A DNA stretch of 64,000 nt from Ramlibacter sp. Leaf400 (GTDB taxonomy: Bacteria; Pseudomonadota; Gammaproteobacteria; Burkholderiales; Burkholderiaceae_C), in the NCBI RefSeq assembly GCF_001424545.1, contig NZ_LMQL01000012.1, positions 253,371 through 317,370 on the forward strand. Reading direction: 5' to 3'. The notes under the pieces are model-generated. The model ran no database searches, had not been told where the DNA came from, and worked only from the letters and a program-made list of their open reading frames with translations. Below, in pieces: positions 18,250-25,394 of the stretch. Position numbers and translations under genes: made by a program. Position 1 is the stretch's first letter. Every line of letters starts with the position of its first letter.

Positions 18250-20438
18250 GTGTACGGCTCCCAGTAGTAGGTGCTGATGGTCGGGTTGTAGCCGGGGTTG
18301 GCGAACTTGGCGCGGTACAGCCGAGACTGGTAGGTGACGATGCTGCCCGCAGCGTACTGGCGGCCCTGCACCCAGAGCGGGTAGGAGCAAGCCGCCGGGG
18401 CGGGCGCGGGTGCGGGTGCGGGTGCGGGTGCGGGTGCGGGTGCGGGTGCGGGGGCGGGGGCGGGGGCGGGGGCGGTCGTGCAGGTGTAGCGCTCCCAGTA
18501 GTAGGTGCTGATCGTCGGGTTGTAGCCGGGGTTGGCGAACCTGGCCCGGTAGAAGGCACCCTGGTAGGCGACGATCGCGCCGGCAGCGTACTGCTGCCCC
18601 TGCACCCAAGCGGGGAACGAACAGGTGGCCGGTGCAGGTGCAGGTGCCGGTGCAGGTGCAGGTGCAGGTGCAGGTGCAGGTGCAGGTGCCGTGGCCGGGG
18701 CCGGGGCCGGGGCCGCTACCCCTGCAACGCCCGACGCCACCGCGGAGCGGCCGCCTTCGGACGTGCCGTTGGTCGCCGCCACCTGGTAGTAGTACGTGCC
18801 CGCCTCCAAGGCCATATCGGCGAACGCCGTGGCCGTAATCCCCGTGCGGTAGGGTGCCGTGCCCAGGTTGCTGTCCGAGGTGCCGCGGTACACGTTGTAG
18901 GCGGTGGCCCCGGTCACTGCGGTCCAAGTCAGGTCGACGCGTTGCGGGCCGCCCGTGGCCAGCAGGTTGATCGGCAGCGGTAGCGCGGAACTTCCGAAGC
19001 GCGCCAGCACGTTGCGAGTGGTCTGCTTGACCGCCGCGTTCTCCAGGTTGCGGAAGCCGTAGTTGTCGAGGCCCCAGTTCCACTGCATCGAGCCGGTGGC
19101 GAACACGATGGAGCCGCTGGGCGTGGTGTACGTCACCACGTGCGAGCTGCCCCACGGGTCCGGCGACTCGGCCAGCTTGCGCAGGCCGCCGGGCGAGTAG
19201 CCGTTGTTCACGATGGTGTCGGTTTCGTACCCGAGCATCCCGGAAAAGCGCGAACCCGCCACCACGCCGGTGCTGGCGAAGGCCCAGTTTCCCGGGTCCG
19301 ACACCACGATGTCGCCGTTGAACGGGTCGCCGTGGTACTGCACCCCCACCAGTGCGTTCTCCGGCTGCGCCACCGGGTCGTCCACGCCGAAGATCGGCTT
19401 GAGGTCGCGAAAGCGCGTGGTGATGTACCTGTCGTTCGACGCCTCGCCGTCGATCGCCAGCGGGTCCTGGGACTGCGCGGCTTCCTTGTAGGCGACGACG
19501 GTGCGGTTGGCCTCGCCCGCTGCGCTCGGTTCCAGCCGGATCTGCCAGTAGGTCTGGTTGGCCGAGAAGAAGCCCAGGTGCACGCCGTTCGCCTGCGCCT
19601 GCTGCACCCCGGCCCGCATCTGGTAGGTCCAGTATTCGTCGTGCCCGGCGACGAGGAAGGCCTTGTGCTGCTGCAGCCGGCCGGGGTTGGCATGCACGTC
19701 GATGTTGGTGATGTAGCTGACGTCGTGGCCCTCGCGTTCGAGGAAACGCAGGAAGTAGATCTCCCAGTTGAGGAACTTGCCCGTGCCCGCGTCCGACCAG
19801 GCCTGCCGCTTGTACGGTCGGTTGAACGACACCTTGCGGGCCGGAGCGCCGCCGCTGTTGTAGTGGTAGAGCGACTTGCCGCCCCAGTTGTTGTAGGCCT
19901 GGTGCGTGGTGACGGCCGACTGGAAGGTGAACGGCGCGGTCGACGTGTCGTCCCGCACCACGAACATGATGTAGCTCTGGGAGCCGCTGCTGGGCGTGAG
20001 CTTCGCCAGGTAGACGCCCGTGGCCCAGTCCGACTTGTCGGCGCTGGCGGGAATCGTCAGCCGGTAGGACTCGGCCCAGCCCGCATCGATCATTCCGGTC
20101 TGCGCGTCGGGTGCCGCGGTCGACTGCCTGGTGCCGGGCAGCGTCACCTGGTGCATGCGGCGAGCACCCGCTCCGCCATACCAGCCCATGCGGTAGATCG
20201 TCATGGTGTAGCTCGGCGCCGAGCTGCTGACGAAAAAGCGGATGGTCTCGCCCCGGCTTACGCTGGTGTGTGACGCATAGCCCTCCACCGTGGGCTGGTC
20301 GGAAAGCGCCGTGATCGGCCAGTCGGAGTTCCCGGGCTTGGCGTTCTCCGTCTGGATCACGTTCTGCTGGGCCCAGGCGCTGGACGCGAGCAGGAGCGTT
20401 ACGGCCCCGAAACTGACATGTGCGACTTTTACGGCCAT
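18240..20438 (-). CDS. Secreted dimethylformamidase-like protein with FnIII and two CBM-like domains
   Basis: A 732-residue protein starting MAVKVAHVSFGAVTLLL, a Sec signal cleaved after AWAQ. Residues about 30-490 resemble the N,N-dimethylformamidase beta-subunit-like domain (YRMGWYGGAGAR; AFLVAGHDEYWTYQMR; FATGSMQWNWGLDNYG). A fibronectin III-like module follows (NLLATGGPQRVDLTW; YNVYRGTSD; YYYQVAATNG). Two Ala-Pro repeat linkers then separate two near-identical 50-residue modules with W-Q-G-x-Q-Y-A-A-G and NPGYNPTISTYYWE, which resemble chitin/carbohydrate-binding CBM5/12. This suggests an extracellular protein attached to polysaccharide. Catalytic activity is not shown. The upstream start at 20540 lacks signal features. 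Confidence 0.82.
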   Translation of the reverse strand: MAVKVAHVSFGAVTLLLASSAWAQQNVIQTENAKPGNSDWPITALSDQPTVEGYASHTSVSRGETIRFFVSSSAPSYTMTIYRMGWYGGAGARRMHQVTLPGTRQSTAAPDAQTGMIDAGWAESYRLTIPASADKSDWATGVYLAKLTPSSGSQSYIMFVVRDDTSTAPFTFQSAVTTHQAYNNWGGKSLYHYNSGGAPARKVSFNRPYKRQAWSDAGTGKFLNWEIYFLRFLEREGHDVSYITNIDVHANPGRLQQHKAFLVAGHDEYWTYQMRAGVQQAQANGVHLGFFSANQTYWQIRLEPSAAGEANRTVVAYKEAAQSQDPLAIDGEASNDRYITTRFRDLKPIFGVDDPVAQPENALVGVQYHGDPFNGDIVVSDPGNWAFASTGVVAGSRFSGMLGYETDTIVNNGYSPGGLRKLAESPDPWGSSHVVTYTTPSGSIVFATGSMQWNWGLDNYGFRNLENAAVKQTTRNVLARFGSSALPLPINLLATGGPQRVDLTWTAVTGATAYNVYRGTSDSNLGTAPYRTGITATAFADMALEAGTYYYQVAATNGTSEGGRSAVASGVAGVAAPAPAPATAPAPAPAPAPAPAPAPAPAPATCSFPAWVQGQQYAAGAIVAYQGAFYRARFANPGYNPTISTYYWERYTCTTAPAPAPAPAPAPAPAPAPAPAPAPAPAACSYPLWVQGRQYAAGSIVTYQSRLYRAKFANPGYNPTISTYYWEPYTCR
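18258..18552. repeat. Duplicated CBM-module DNA
   Basis: The 62-bp segment at 18258-18319 and the 61-bp segment at 18492-18552 are nearly identical direct repeats encoding the end of the two binding modules. They mark a recent intragenic duplication. Confidence 0.85.
18396..18475. repeat. Hexanucleotide repeat GGTGCG/GGGGCG (Ala-Pro linker 2)
   Basis: About a dozen six-base units, mostly GGTGCG then GGGGCG on the plus strand, encode alternating Ala-Pro on the minus strand. Tandem units of this kind can change number by slippage without breaking the frame. Confidence 0.9.
18628..18717. repeat. Hexanucleotide repeat GGTGCA/GGGGCC (Ala-Pro linker 1)
   Basis: Tandem GGTGCA units followed by GGGGCC units encode a second Ala-Pro linker. 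The codon pair differs from the other linker, so the two tracts expanded independently. Confidence 0.9.
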
Positions 20439-20833
20439 CACTTCTCCCTGGAGACCATTGAAGTCGGCGCGAGCTCTGCATTGCCTGTCGCAACGTGAAA
20501 CAAAAGCGCTGCGATGCAACGTGAGCCGGGTCGACGTCATGGAAGGCTGCTCCAGCGACCTCGGCGGCGCGGCCCGCTACGGATCAGTGCGGTGGATCGT
20601 TACAGATACTGAAACAATGATCGGCCATCCACCGGACACCGGTAGCGCTGCATCGCGATAGCTCGTATCGGCGCACTCACCGAACTTTCAATTGGACTGC
20701 GCTTGCCTCACCTCGATTGAGGATGGGAACGGAGTCGACTGTCCTATAGGGTGACCCATTCAGGCGGCAACTCTGCTTCCAACGCCGAGTGCACTTCCTG
20801 TCGAGCATGACGCCCCGCGGGCAGGAGGACGCA
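20439..20833. other. Intergenic region between divergent secreted-protein genes
   Basis: 395 bp without a supported gene. It holds copy 1 of the 65-bp element at 20589-20653 and, at the right end, the ribosome site AGGAGG (20824-20829) for the lipoprotein gene. Confidence 0.6.
20589..20653. repeat. 65-bp element, copy 1, with a GTTACAG/CTGAAAC dyad
   Basis: It is about 80% identical to 22586-22652. Its core at 20599-20615 is GTTACAG-ATA-CTGAAAC, a near-palindrome with one mismatch, which looks like a regulator operator. It lies upstream of the orphan lipoprotein gene. Confidence 0.7.
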
Positions 20834-22285
20834 ATGGAACGACCCACCAGGATCACACGAGCCAGGCAAGGCAGCATCGCCTGCCTGCTGGCACTTGCCT
20901 TGACCGCATGCGGCGGCGGTGGCGGCGGCGGTCAGCAGACCACCAGTGGGGACTCGACCGGCGACCCGGGGACGGGACTTGGCGGGCAATCTCCCGCCCT
21001 TGGCGGTGGGGACCCCGGCGGCGAGGTTCCTGCGGTCGGCGGCGCTCCAGGCGCGGGAGCGGGAGAAAGCCCCGGCGTGGTCCAGTTCAACGCCTTCGGC
21101 CCCGTCACGGTTTCGGCCAATGCGGTGATCCCCCTGAGTGGTGCGGGCCAGGGCCCGCGTGTCGCGCGCCTTGCGAACGGGGAGTCGGTGGTCCTCTGGC
21201 TTTCCGGTCCGTCGCTGTTGGCGCAGCGGCTCGATGCCAGTGGAAGCAACCTCGGTGGACCCGTGGAGGTCACCCGGCTCACGCCGGCCCTGCGCAGCTA
21301 CAACGTCACCGGCCTGGGCAATGGCGACTGGATGGTGGCTTGGGCCGCGTCTACAGTGCCGCAGGACCAGAGTGCGCGCGCATTCACGAAGACGGTGCAG
21401 GTCAAGCGTTTCAACGCCGCTGGAGAGTTGGTGCAGGGCACAACGCTGGTGGATCCGACCGTGTATGCGGACGTGGACTCTGAACTTCACCTGAAGGGGA
21501 CGTCCGACGGCGGTTGCGTCGTTGCGTGGTCGGGATCGCTCGGGCAGGCCGCGCCGCGCCAGGCGTTCTTCAGGCGCCTGGCCCAGGACGGTTCGTTCGC
21601 GAGTGATACCGTTGCCGTCAGCACCATTGGGGGTGACCAGACGCAGTTGCAGGCCATGCCGCTATCGGACGGCGGTCTGGTGGTCGCGTGGCTTCAGTCC
21701 GCAGGAGGCGGAGCGTCGGGCGGATCGGGATTCGCCATCCATACCCGGCGGTTCGGCAGCGGCTCGGAAGCACTGGGCCCCGAACGACTCGTCGAGGGCG
21801 CGGAGGGGGCCGGCACGTTCCAGTTCGCCGCCACCCGCCTTCAAGACGACCGCATCGGCGTGCTCTGGTCGCAGCCTGCAGCCGACCCGACTGTGCCGGT
21901 CAACGTGCACTGGCAGATCCTCGACGCGGCAGGTGCGCCCCAGATCGGGACGGGAACGATCTTTTCGGTCGCGCCGCAGATCGATGACGTGGAGATCGCA
22001 CCGGACGGCACCGGCTTCCAGGGCTTCGTGCAGGTCTCCACCGCAACGGGCCGAGTGTTCGTCGCGCGCATCGGCTCGTTCGTCGTCGGCGCCGATGGCG
22101 TGACGCTCGCCGGCCTCAACGCTGTCGCCGAGCGGAACATCACCTCGGTCAGTCCGCAAACGGGCGAGACGACTGGGCCGGCCGGCACGCGCTTCTCAGT
22201 CGACGGCGGAGACGACGGTCACTTCGTGGCGGCGTACGACACTGCCATCGCGAGGGGGGCCGAGATCAAGGCTGTGGGACGGTAG
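20834..22285 (+). CDS. Orphan lipoprotein with propeller-like repeats
   Basis: A 483-residue lipoprotein. The signal peptide SIACLLALALTAC ends in a lipobox (LTAC), followed by a glycine-rich tether of about 45 residues. The body repeats a pattern of D/N-G-x-x-V-x-W/Y followed by a strand: NGESVVLWLSG, NGDWMVAWAA, DGGCVVAWSG, DGGLVVAWLQS, DDRIGVLWSQ and DGHFVAAYD. About six such blades suggest a beta-propeller. I know no characterised homologue. The ATG at 20834 is chosen over an upstream frame because of AGGAGG 5 bp before it. Neighbours give no function. Confidence 0.78.
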   Translation: MERPTRITRARQGSIACLLALALTACGGGGGGGQQTTSGDSTGDPGTGLGGQSPALGGGDPGGEVPAVGGAPGAGAGESPGVVQFNAFGPVTVSANAVIPLSGAGQGPRVARLANGESVVLWLSGPSLLAQRLDASGSNLGGPVEVTRLTPALRSYNVTGLGNGDWMVAWAASTVPQDQSARAFTKTVQVKRFNAAGELVQGTTLVDPTVYADVDSELHLKGTSDGGCVVAWSGSLGQAAPRQAFFRRLAQDGSFASDTVAVSTIGGDQTQLQAMPLSDGGLVVAWLQSAGGGASGGSGFAIHTRRFGSGSEALGPERLVEGAEGAGTFQFAATRLQDDRIGVLWSQPAADPTVPVNVHWQILDAAGAPQIGTGTIFSVAPQIDDVEIAPDGTGFQGFVQVSTATGRVFVARIGSFVVGADGVTLAGLNAVAERNITSVSPQTGETTGPAGTRFSVDGGDDGHFVAAYDTAIARGAEIKAVGR

Positions 22286-22651
22286 GGCAACCGACTTTCG
22301 GGGCGCCGATTGCCCCAGAAGGCTGCCGCCCGGAAGCACCCTTCCGCTTCGGGCCAGAAGTGGCCGCCTGTCGACCGATTGACACTCCGGCAACTTCCGC
22401 TGAAGTTGTGCCTCGAGAACCGAGTAGCCCTTCTTCACGCGACGTCACCGCTGGTGCCTACTTCGGTGAGACCCCTCGAGCTCCAGCCCCAGCCCTGCCA
22501 AGAGAAACAGCAACCTGCTGCGGGCCGCGTCAGTACATGCACTCGCCCGTGCACCCCGCGCTTCTCCACGGACTTCTCCACCAGCGCGGTGGATCGTTAC
22601 AAATATTGATACATAATTGGTCATCCTTCTACGGACACCGGCAGCACCGCA
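22286..22651. other. Intergenic region upstream of the racemase operon
   Basis: 366 bp with no supported gene. It holds copy 2 of the 65-bp element (22586-22652), which ends exactly where the next reading frame opens. Confidence 0.6.
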
Positions 22652-22652
22652 T
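22586..22652. repeat. 65-bp element, copy 2
   Basis: It matches 20589-20653 with about 80% identity. The core at 22596-22612 is GTTACAA-ATA-TTGATAC, a dyad with two mismatches that keeps the same 7-3-7 geometry as copy 1. It sits directly upstream of the racemase operon, so the two downstream transcription units may share a regulator. Confidence 0.7.
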
Positions 22653-22921
22653 TGGAGCGCATCGCTGGCCCCATCTGCGGGCACTACCTCGCGGCCTATG
22701 CCGTATCAGACGCGGATGGCTACATCGGCTATGCGAAGGTGTATGCCGCCCGGCCCATCTCCCCATGGGAGGGTGGGATCGCCGTCTGGAAGGTGGCCGC
22801 AGGGCCTTACCCGATCGAGTCGTTAGCCATCGACGCGGTGCTAGCGAAGGCTGAGCGGGTAATGTGGGAAGCCTCCACATTCCAGGTGCTATGGGATGAG
22901 AGCGAAGGAGTGCGGCGGTGA
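22652..22921 (+). CDS. Small conserved-type protein, function unknown
   Basis: An 89-residue product starting at TTG; there is no in-frame ATG nearby, so the start is uncertain. The sequence HYLAAYAVSDADGYIGYAKVYA then ISPWEGGIAVWKV followed by a helix (IDAVLAKAERVMWEASTFQV) has a normal codon pattern and globular character. Its TGA overlaps the GTG of the next frame (GTGA), suggesting a coupled operon. No family recognised. Confidence 0.55.
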   Translation: MERIAGPICGHYLAAYAVSDADGYIGYAKVYAARPISPWEGGIAVWKVAAGPYPIESLAIDAVLAKAERVMWEASTFQVLWDESEGVRR

Positions 22922-23178
22922 ACTGGTTCGAGTCGATCACCGGTTTCCCAGAGATCTCGTATACGCAGACGCAGCGGCGCCTGCGGGTGGTCATGGGGCG
23001 ACTGACGTCAGCGGCGAGCCCTCGGTCCATTGCCGTGGGATCGCTGGAGACGCCGAGCCTGGGTGAGCTTCGGTCGCGAACGGCCAGAAGCAGCCGTTCC
23101 CTGGTTCAGGTCCGAGTCAGTTTGTACCGCGAGAGCGCAGCGCAGAATGTGGTGTTGAGGACCGGGAGTCGGCCATGA
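22918..23178 (+). pseudogene. Probably truncated gene (MNWFES-type N terminus)
   Basis: An 86-residue frame from a GTG overlapping the previous stop. The first 60 residues (NWFESITGFPEISYTQTQ; LGELRSRTA) resemble, from memory, the N terminus of an uncharacterised proteobacterial family of roughly 300 residues. Here the frame ends after an unrelated low-complexity tail (SLYRESAAQNVVLRTGSRP). It still joins the next gene through an ATGA overlap, so it may be a deletion derivative that keeps translational coupling. A genuine short protein is the alternative. Confidence 0.5.
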
Positions 23179-23879
23179 AAAAACACCTGGCTTTCCTTCA
23201 CACTTCCCCGGTTCACGTGGAGACTTTCGAAGCGCTAGTCAAGACATCCGACCCGTCAGTGACCGTTGACCATGTCGTCCGTGAAGACCTGCTGCAGCAA
23301 GCGCGCGAACTTGGCGCGGACCATCCGGCGGTTGTGCAACTCGTCCATGGCGCGATCTTAGATGCGGCGCAGGCTGGAGCGACGCTGGTCGTATGTACCT
23401 GCTCAACGATCGGGGGTCTCGCGGAGCGGGCTCCAACCCCGCAGGGGGTGGAGGCAGCGCGGATCGATCGAGCCATGGCTGATCGCGCAGTGAGTGATGG
23501 CGGCCCTGTGCTGGTGGTCACCGCATTGCGCAGCACGGTCGCACCGACGACAGCGTTGCTGCAGGAATCTGCAAACCGAATCGGTTCGGACGTGGGGTTG
23601 GAAGTGCTGTGCGTCGAAGATGCTTGGCAGCTCTTCGAAGAGGGCGATCGTGCCGGATACCTGAACTCGATTGCCAGCGCGATCACTTCGCGTATGCGAG
23701 GCGCTGCGGCCAAGCCTCGCGTAGTCGTTCTCGCTCAAGCCTCTATGGCTCCGGTTTCGAACATGCTGCCGGGTGTGGGTGTCGATGTGCTCGCGAGCCC
23801 AGCGCTTGGTGTCGAGGCGGCGATCACTCGCTTGCGATTGCTCGAGGACAGTTCGGCCGGACCACCTCAGGACGGGTAG
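23175..23879 (+). CDS. Asp/Glu/hydantoin racemase-family protein
   Basis: A 234-residue cytoplasmic protein. The first catalytic cysteine region is VVCTCSTIGGLAE near residue 77; the second half-site cysteine is expected near VLCVEDAWQLFEE. The fold is the two-domain racemase type that acts without PLP. Substrate cannot be told from sequence. The C terminus (VVVLAQASMAPVSNMLPG) keeps the family Q-A-S-M pattern. It is the third gene of an overlapping operon starting at 22652. Confidence 0.8.
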   Translation: MKKHLAFLHTSPVHVETFEALVKTSDPSVTVDHVVREDLLQQARELGADHPAVVQLVHGAILDAAQAGATLVVCTCSTIGGLAERAPTPQGVEAARIDRAMADRAVSDGGPVLVVTALRSTVAPTTALLQESANRIGSDVGLEVLCVEDAWQLFEEGDRAGYLNSIASAITSRMRGAAAKPRVVVLAQASMAPVSNMLPGVGVDVLASPALGVEAAITRLRLLEDSSAGPPQDG

Positions 23880-23908
23880 TCCGGCTGAACTCGCGGCATC
23901 AGTACACC

Positions 23909-24142
23909 TCACCGACGGAGTGGGCGCCGGGCAGCTTGGATGGCTTCGCCGCGGACTTCGGCACTCGCCCCGACTGTCTCAGGTGTGTACCCGGCTTCAG
24001 TGATCGCTTCGGCCAGCTTCTCTTGCGTCGCTGCCCCGGTGATCAGAACCAGCTTCTCGGGGATGCGCACCTCCAAACGGGCGCGTTTGTCCATCGGCGC
24101 GACTGCGCGTGCGATGGCGCTGGCGGAATGGCCGCAGGTCAT
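23909..24142 (-). CDS. Chimeric HMA (CopZ/GolB-like) protein with a DUF4148 tail
   Basis: A 77-residue product. Residues 1-54 match a heavy-metal-associated domain but start at MTCGHSAS, so the first beta-strand usual for the family is missing and the second metal Cys is Ser (C3-G-H-S6). The domain continues RLEVRIPEKLVLITG and AEAITEAGYTP. The last 20 residues (SAEVRGEAIQAARRPLRR) are the tail of the DUF4148 protein encoded at 38441-38719; 25 bases (23940-23964) are identical to 38481-38505. A MerR-type promoter lies upstream. The gene looks like a recombination product and metal binding is doubtful. Confidence 0.7.
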   Translation of the reverse strand: MTCGHSASAIARAVAPMDKRARLEVRIPEKLVLITGAATQEKLAEAITEAGYTPETVGASAEVRGEAIQAARRPLRR

Positions 24143-24728
24143 GCCCAGCGCTCGGAATGCGACCAGGATTTGTTCCGTTCTCGGTTGGTGAAGGAACTAT
24201 CGACCTTGCCGCTGTGGGCGTGTCAAGCGGGCTCTTGCCAATCCTGCGCCACACCTCGTATGGACTGACGGGGCGCAGCAACTGCGGGACGATCGTCCAC
24301 ATGCCACTCATGAAGAGCACAAAGCCCGCCTGCATCAGCGCGTAGGGCGCGAGGAAGAGGAGCAGCCATGCGCCCGGGGCCGTGGGCTGCGCGGGATCGA
24401 AGTGGAAATCGAGGTAGCGCCAGAGGCCATACAGGCTCGTGCCGAGCACGATTCCGGACAGGTAGGCGATCGTGCCTTGCATGCTCCGTTCGGCCGCGAA
24501 GAGGGTCCGAACCTGCGCTTTTCCCCTCGCCAGGGAGCGTCCGCGCATGTACAGGAGCGACGTGAACCCAAAGAAGATGACGAGAACCGGCAGACAAAAC
24601 GCGGCAAGCGGCTTGAAGTCGACGGTGTAGACATGGTGTGAAACCGCGCCGAAGAACACGGCGCCGGCAGCGGCCGCAACGAGCCAGAACGCCAGTCGGC
24701 GCAGGCGTAGGCGAAGTGAGCCTCGCAT
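23997..24728 (-). CDS. Four-helix membrane protein with a read-through tail
   Basis: The frame encodes 243 residues. The first 167 or so form a plausible integral membrane protein: a basic N terminus (RGSLRLRLRRLAFW), then hydrophobic segments near residues 13-35, 40-60, 85-105 and 120-150. After RRIGKSP the frame runs through a MerR-type promoter and the HMA gene in another frame (SIVPSPTENGTNPGRIPS onward). That 75-residue tail is not protein-like, so the original stop was probably lost at the junction with the promoter. Function unknown; no family recognised. It lies 34 bp after the end of the CueR-like gene on the same strand. Confidence 0.6.
   Translation of the reverse strand: MRGSLRLRLRRLAFWLVAAAAGAVFFGAVSHHVYTVDFKPLAAFCLPVLVIFFGFTSLLYMRGRSLARGKAQVRTLFAAERSMQGTIAYLSGIVLGTSLYGLWRYLDFHFDPAQPTAPGAWLLLFLAPYALMQAGFVLFMSGMWTIVPQLLRPVSPYEVWRRIGKSPLDTPTAARSIVPSPTENGTNPGRIPSAGHDLRPFRQRHRTRSRADGQTRPFGGAHPREAGSDHRGSDAREAGRSDH
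24196..24226 (-). promoter_or_regulatory. MerR-type promoter A, upstream of the chimeric HMA gene
   Basis: On the minus strand: -35 TTGACA (24221-24226), a 19-bp spacer ending in GGCAAGGTC, and -10 GATAGT (24196-24201). Only the right half of the dyad is intact. The -10 and half-site are identical to promoter B. Confidence 0.7.
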
Positions 24729-24762
24729 GTCGATCTCCAGATCGGATCAGGACTGGCCGCGT

Positions 24763-25338
24763 TCAAGCCCCGGACAAGCTGGTGAACGAATGAGCCCAGG
24801 CAGACAGCGCCACATGGGCCGCCGCTGGCTTGCGCTCGTCCATCCGCGTCCGGCGCTCCTGCGCAACCCGCTTTTCACCGGGGCGCACTTCCTTCAGCGC
24901 ACGCCTGGCGCGAATAGGCCCCCCGGCAGCTTGCGAGGTGGCCGCCGAAGCCAAATGGTCCAGGATCACGCAGTGGGCGCTCTCGTCGCCGCGGCACTTC
25001 GAAACCATCTGCTCGAGCGTGGCGCGCATCTGGTCGAGCTCGCGCTGGCGCTCGGCCAGTTCCTCCAGCTGCCTCTTGGCTACCTGCTTCACGTCGTGGC
25101 TCTGGCGATCAGGATCGCGCCACAAGGACATCAGCTCTTCGATCTGCTGCATCGAGAACCCGACGCTGCGCGCCTGGCGGATGAACCGGAGCATGGCGAT
25201 CTCGCGCTCTCCGTAGAGGCGATAGCCTGCGTCGGTCCGCTCGGCCTGGGGAATCAGGCCGAGGGACTCGTAATGGCGGACCATTTTTGGGGTGACCCCG
25301 GCAGCGGCAGCGGCGTCTCCGATGTTGAGGTGTTGCAT
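24763..25338 (-). CDS. CueR/GolS-like MerR-family metal sensor (paralogue 1)
   Basis: A 191-residue MerR regulator. The winged helix occupies residues 3-70 (NIGDAAAAAGVTPKMVRHYE; GYRLYGEREIAML), then a long dimerisation helix. The metal loop is C115-RGDESAH-C123, a Cys-x7-Cys as in CueR-type monovalent-metal sensors of Cu(I), Ag(I) and Au(I). An extra 60-residue Arg/Ala-rich C-terminal extension is longer than E. coli CueR. The start MQHLNIG at 25338 is set by homology. Its own promoter (25364-25394) carries a perfect operator, so autoregulation is likely. It sits downstream of the RND pump genes. Confidence 0.9.
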   Translation of the reverse strand: MQHLNIGDAAAAAGVTPKMVRHYESLGLIPQAERTDAGYRLYGEREIAMLRFIRQARSVGFSMQQIEELMSLWRDPDRQSHDVKQVAKRQLEELAERQRELDQMRATLEQMVSKCRGDESAHCVILDHLASAATSQAAGGPIRARRALKEVRPGEKRVAQERRTRMDERKPAAAHVALSAWAHSFTSLSGA

Positions 25339-25363
25339 GAGGCGGCTCCTTGGAATGGCGCCG

Positions 25364-25394
25364 ACTATCAACCTTGCCGTGGTGGCAAGGTCAA
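25364..25394 (-). promoter_or_regulatory. MerR-type promoter B with a perfect operator, for the CueR-like gene
   Basis: Minus strand: -35 TTGACC (25389-25394), 19-bp spacer, -10 GATAGT (25364-25369). The spacer holds the dyad ACCTTGCC-GTGGT-GGCAAGGT (25371-25391), with perfect 8-bp arms, closely like CueR sites. The -35 overlaps the last codon of the efflux porin gene. Confidence 0.88.

Noticed and set aside
18396..18717. Short tandem repeats, considered as a CRISPR array
   Set aside because: Units are six bases, without spacers, and lie in frame within a gene as Ala-Pro linkers.
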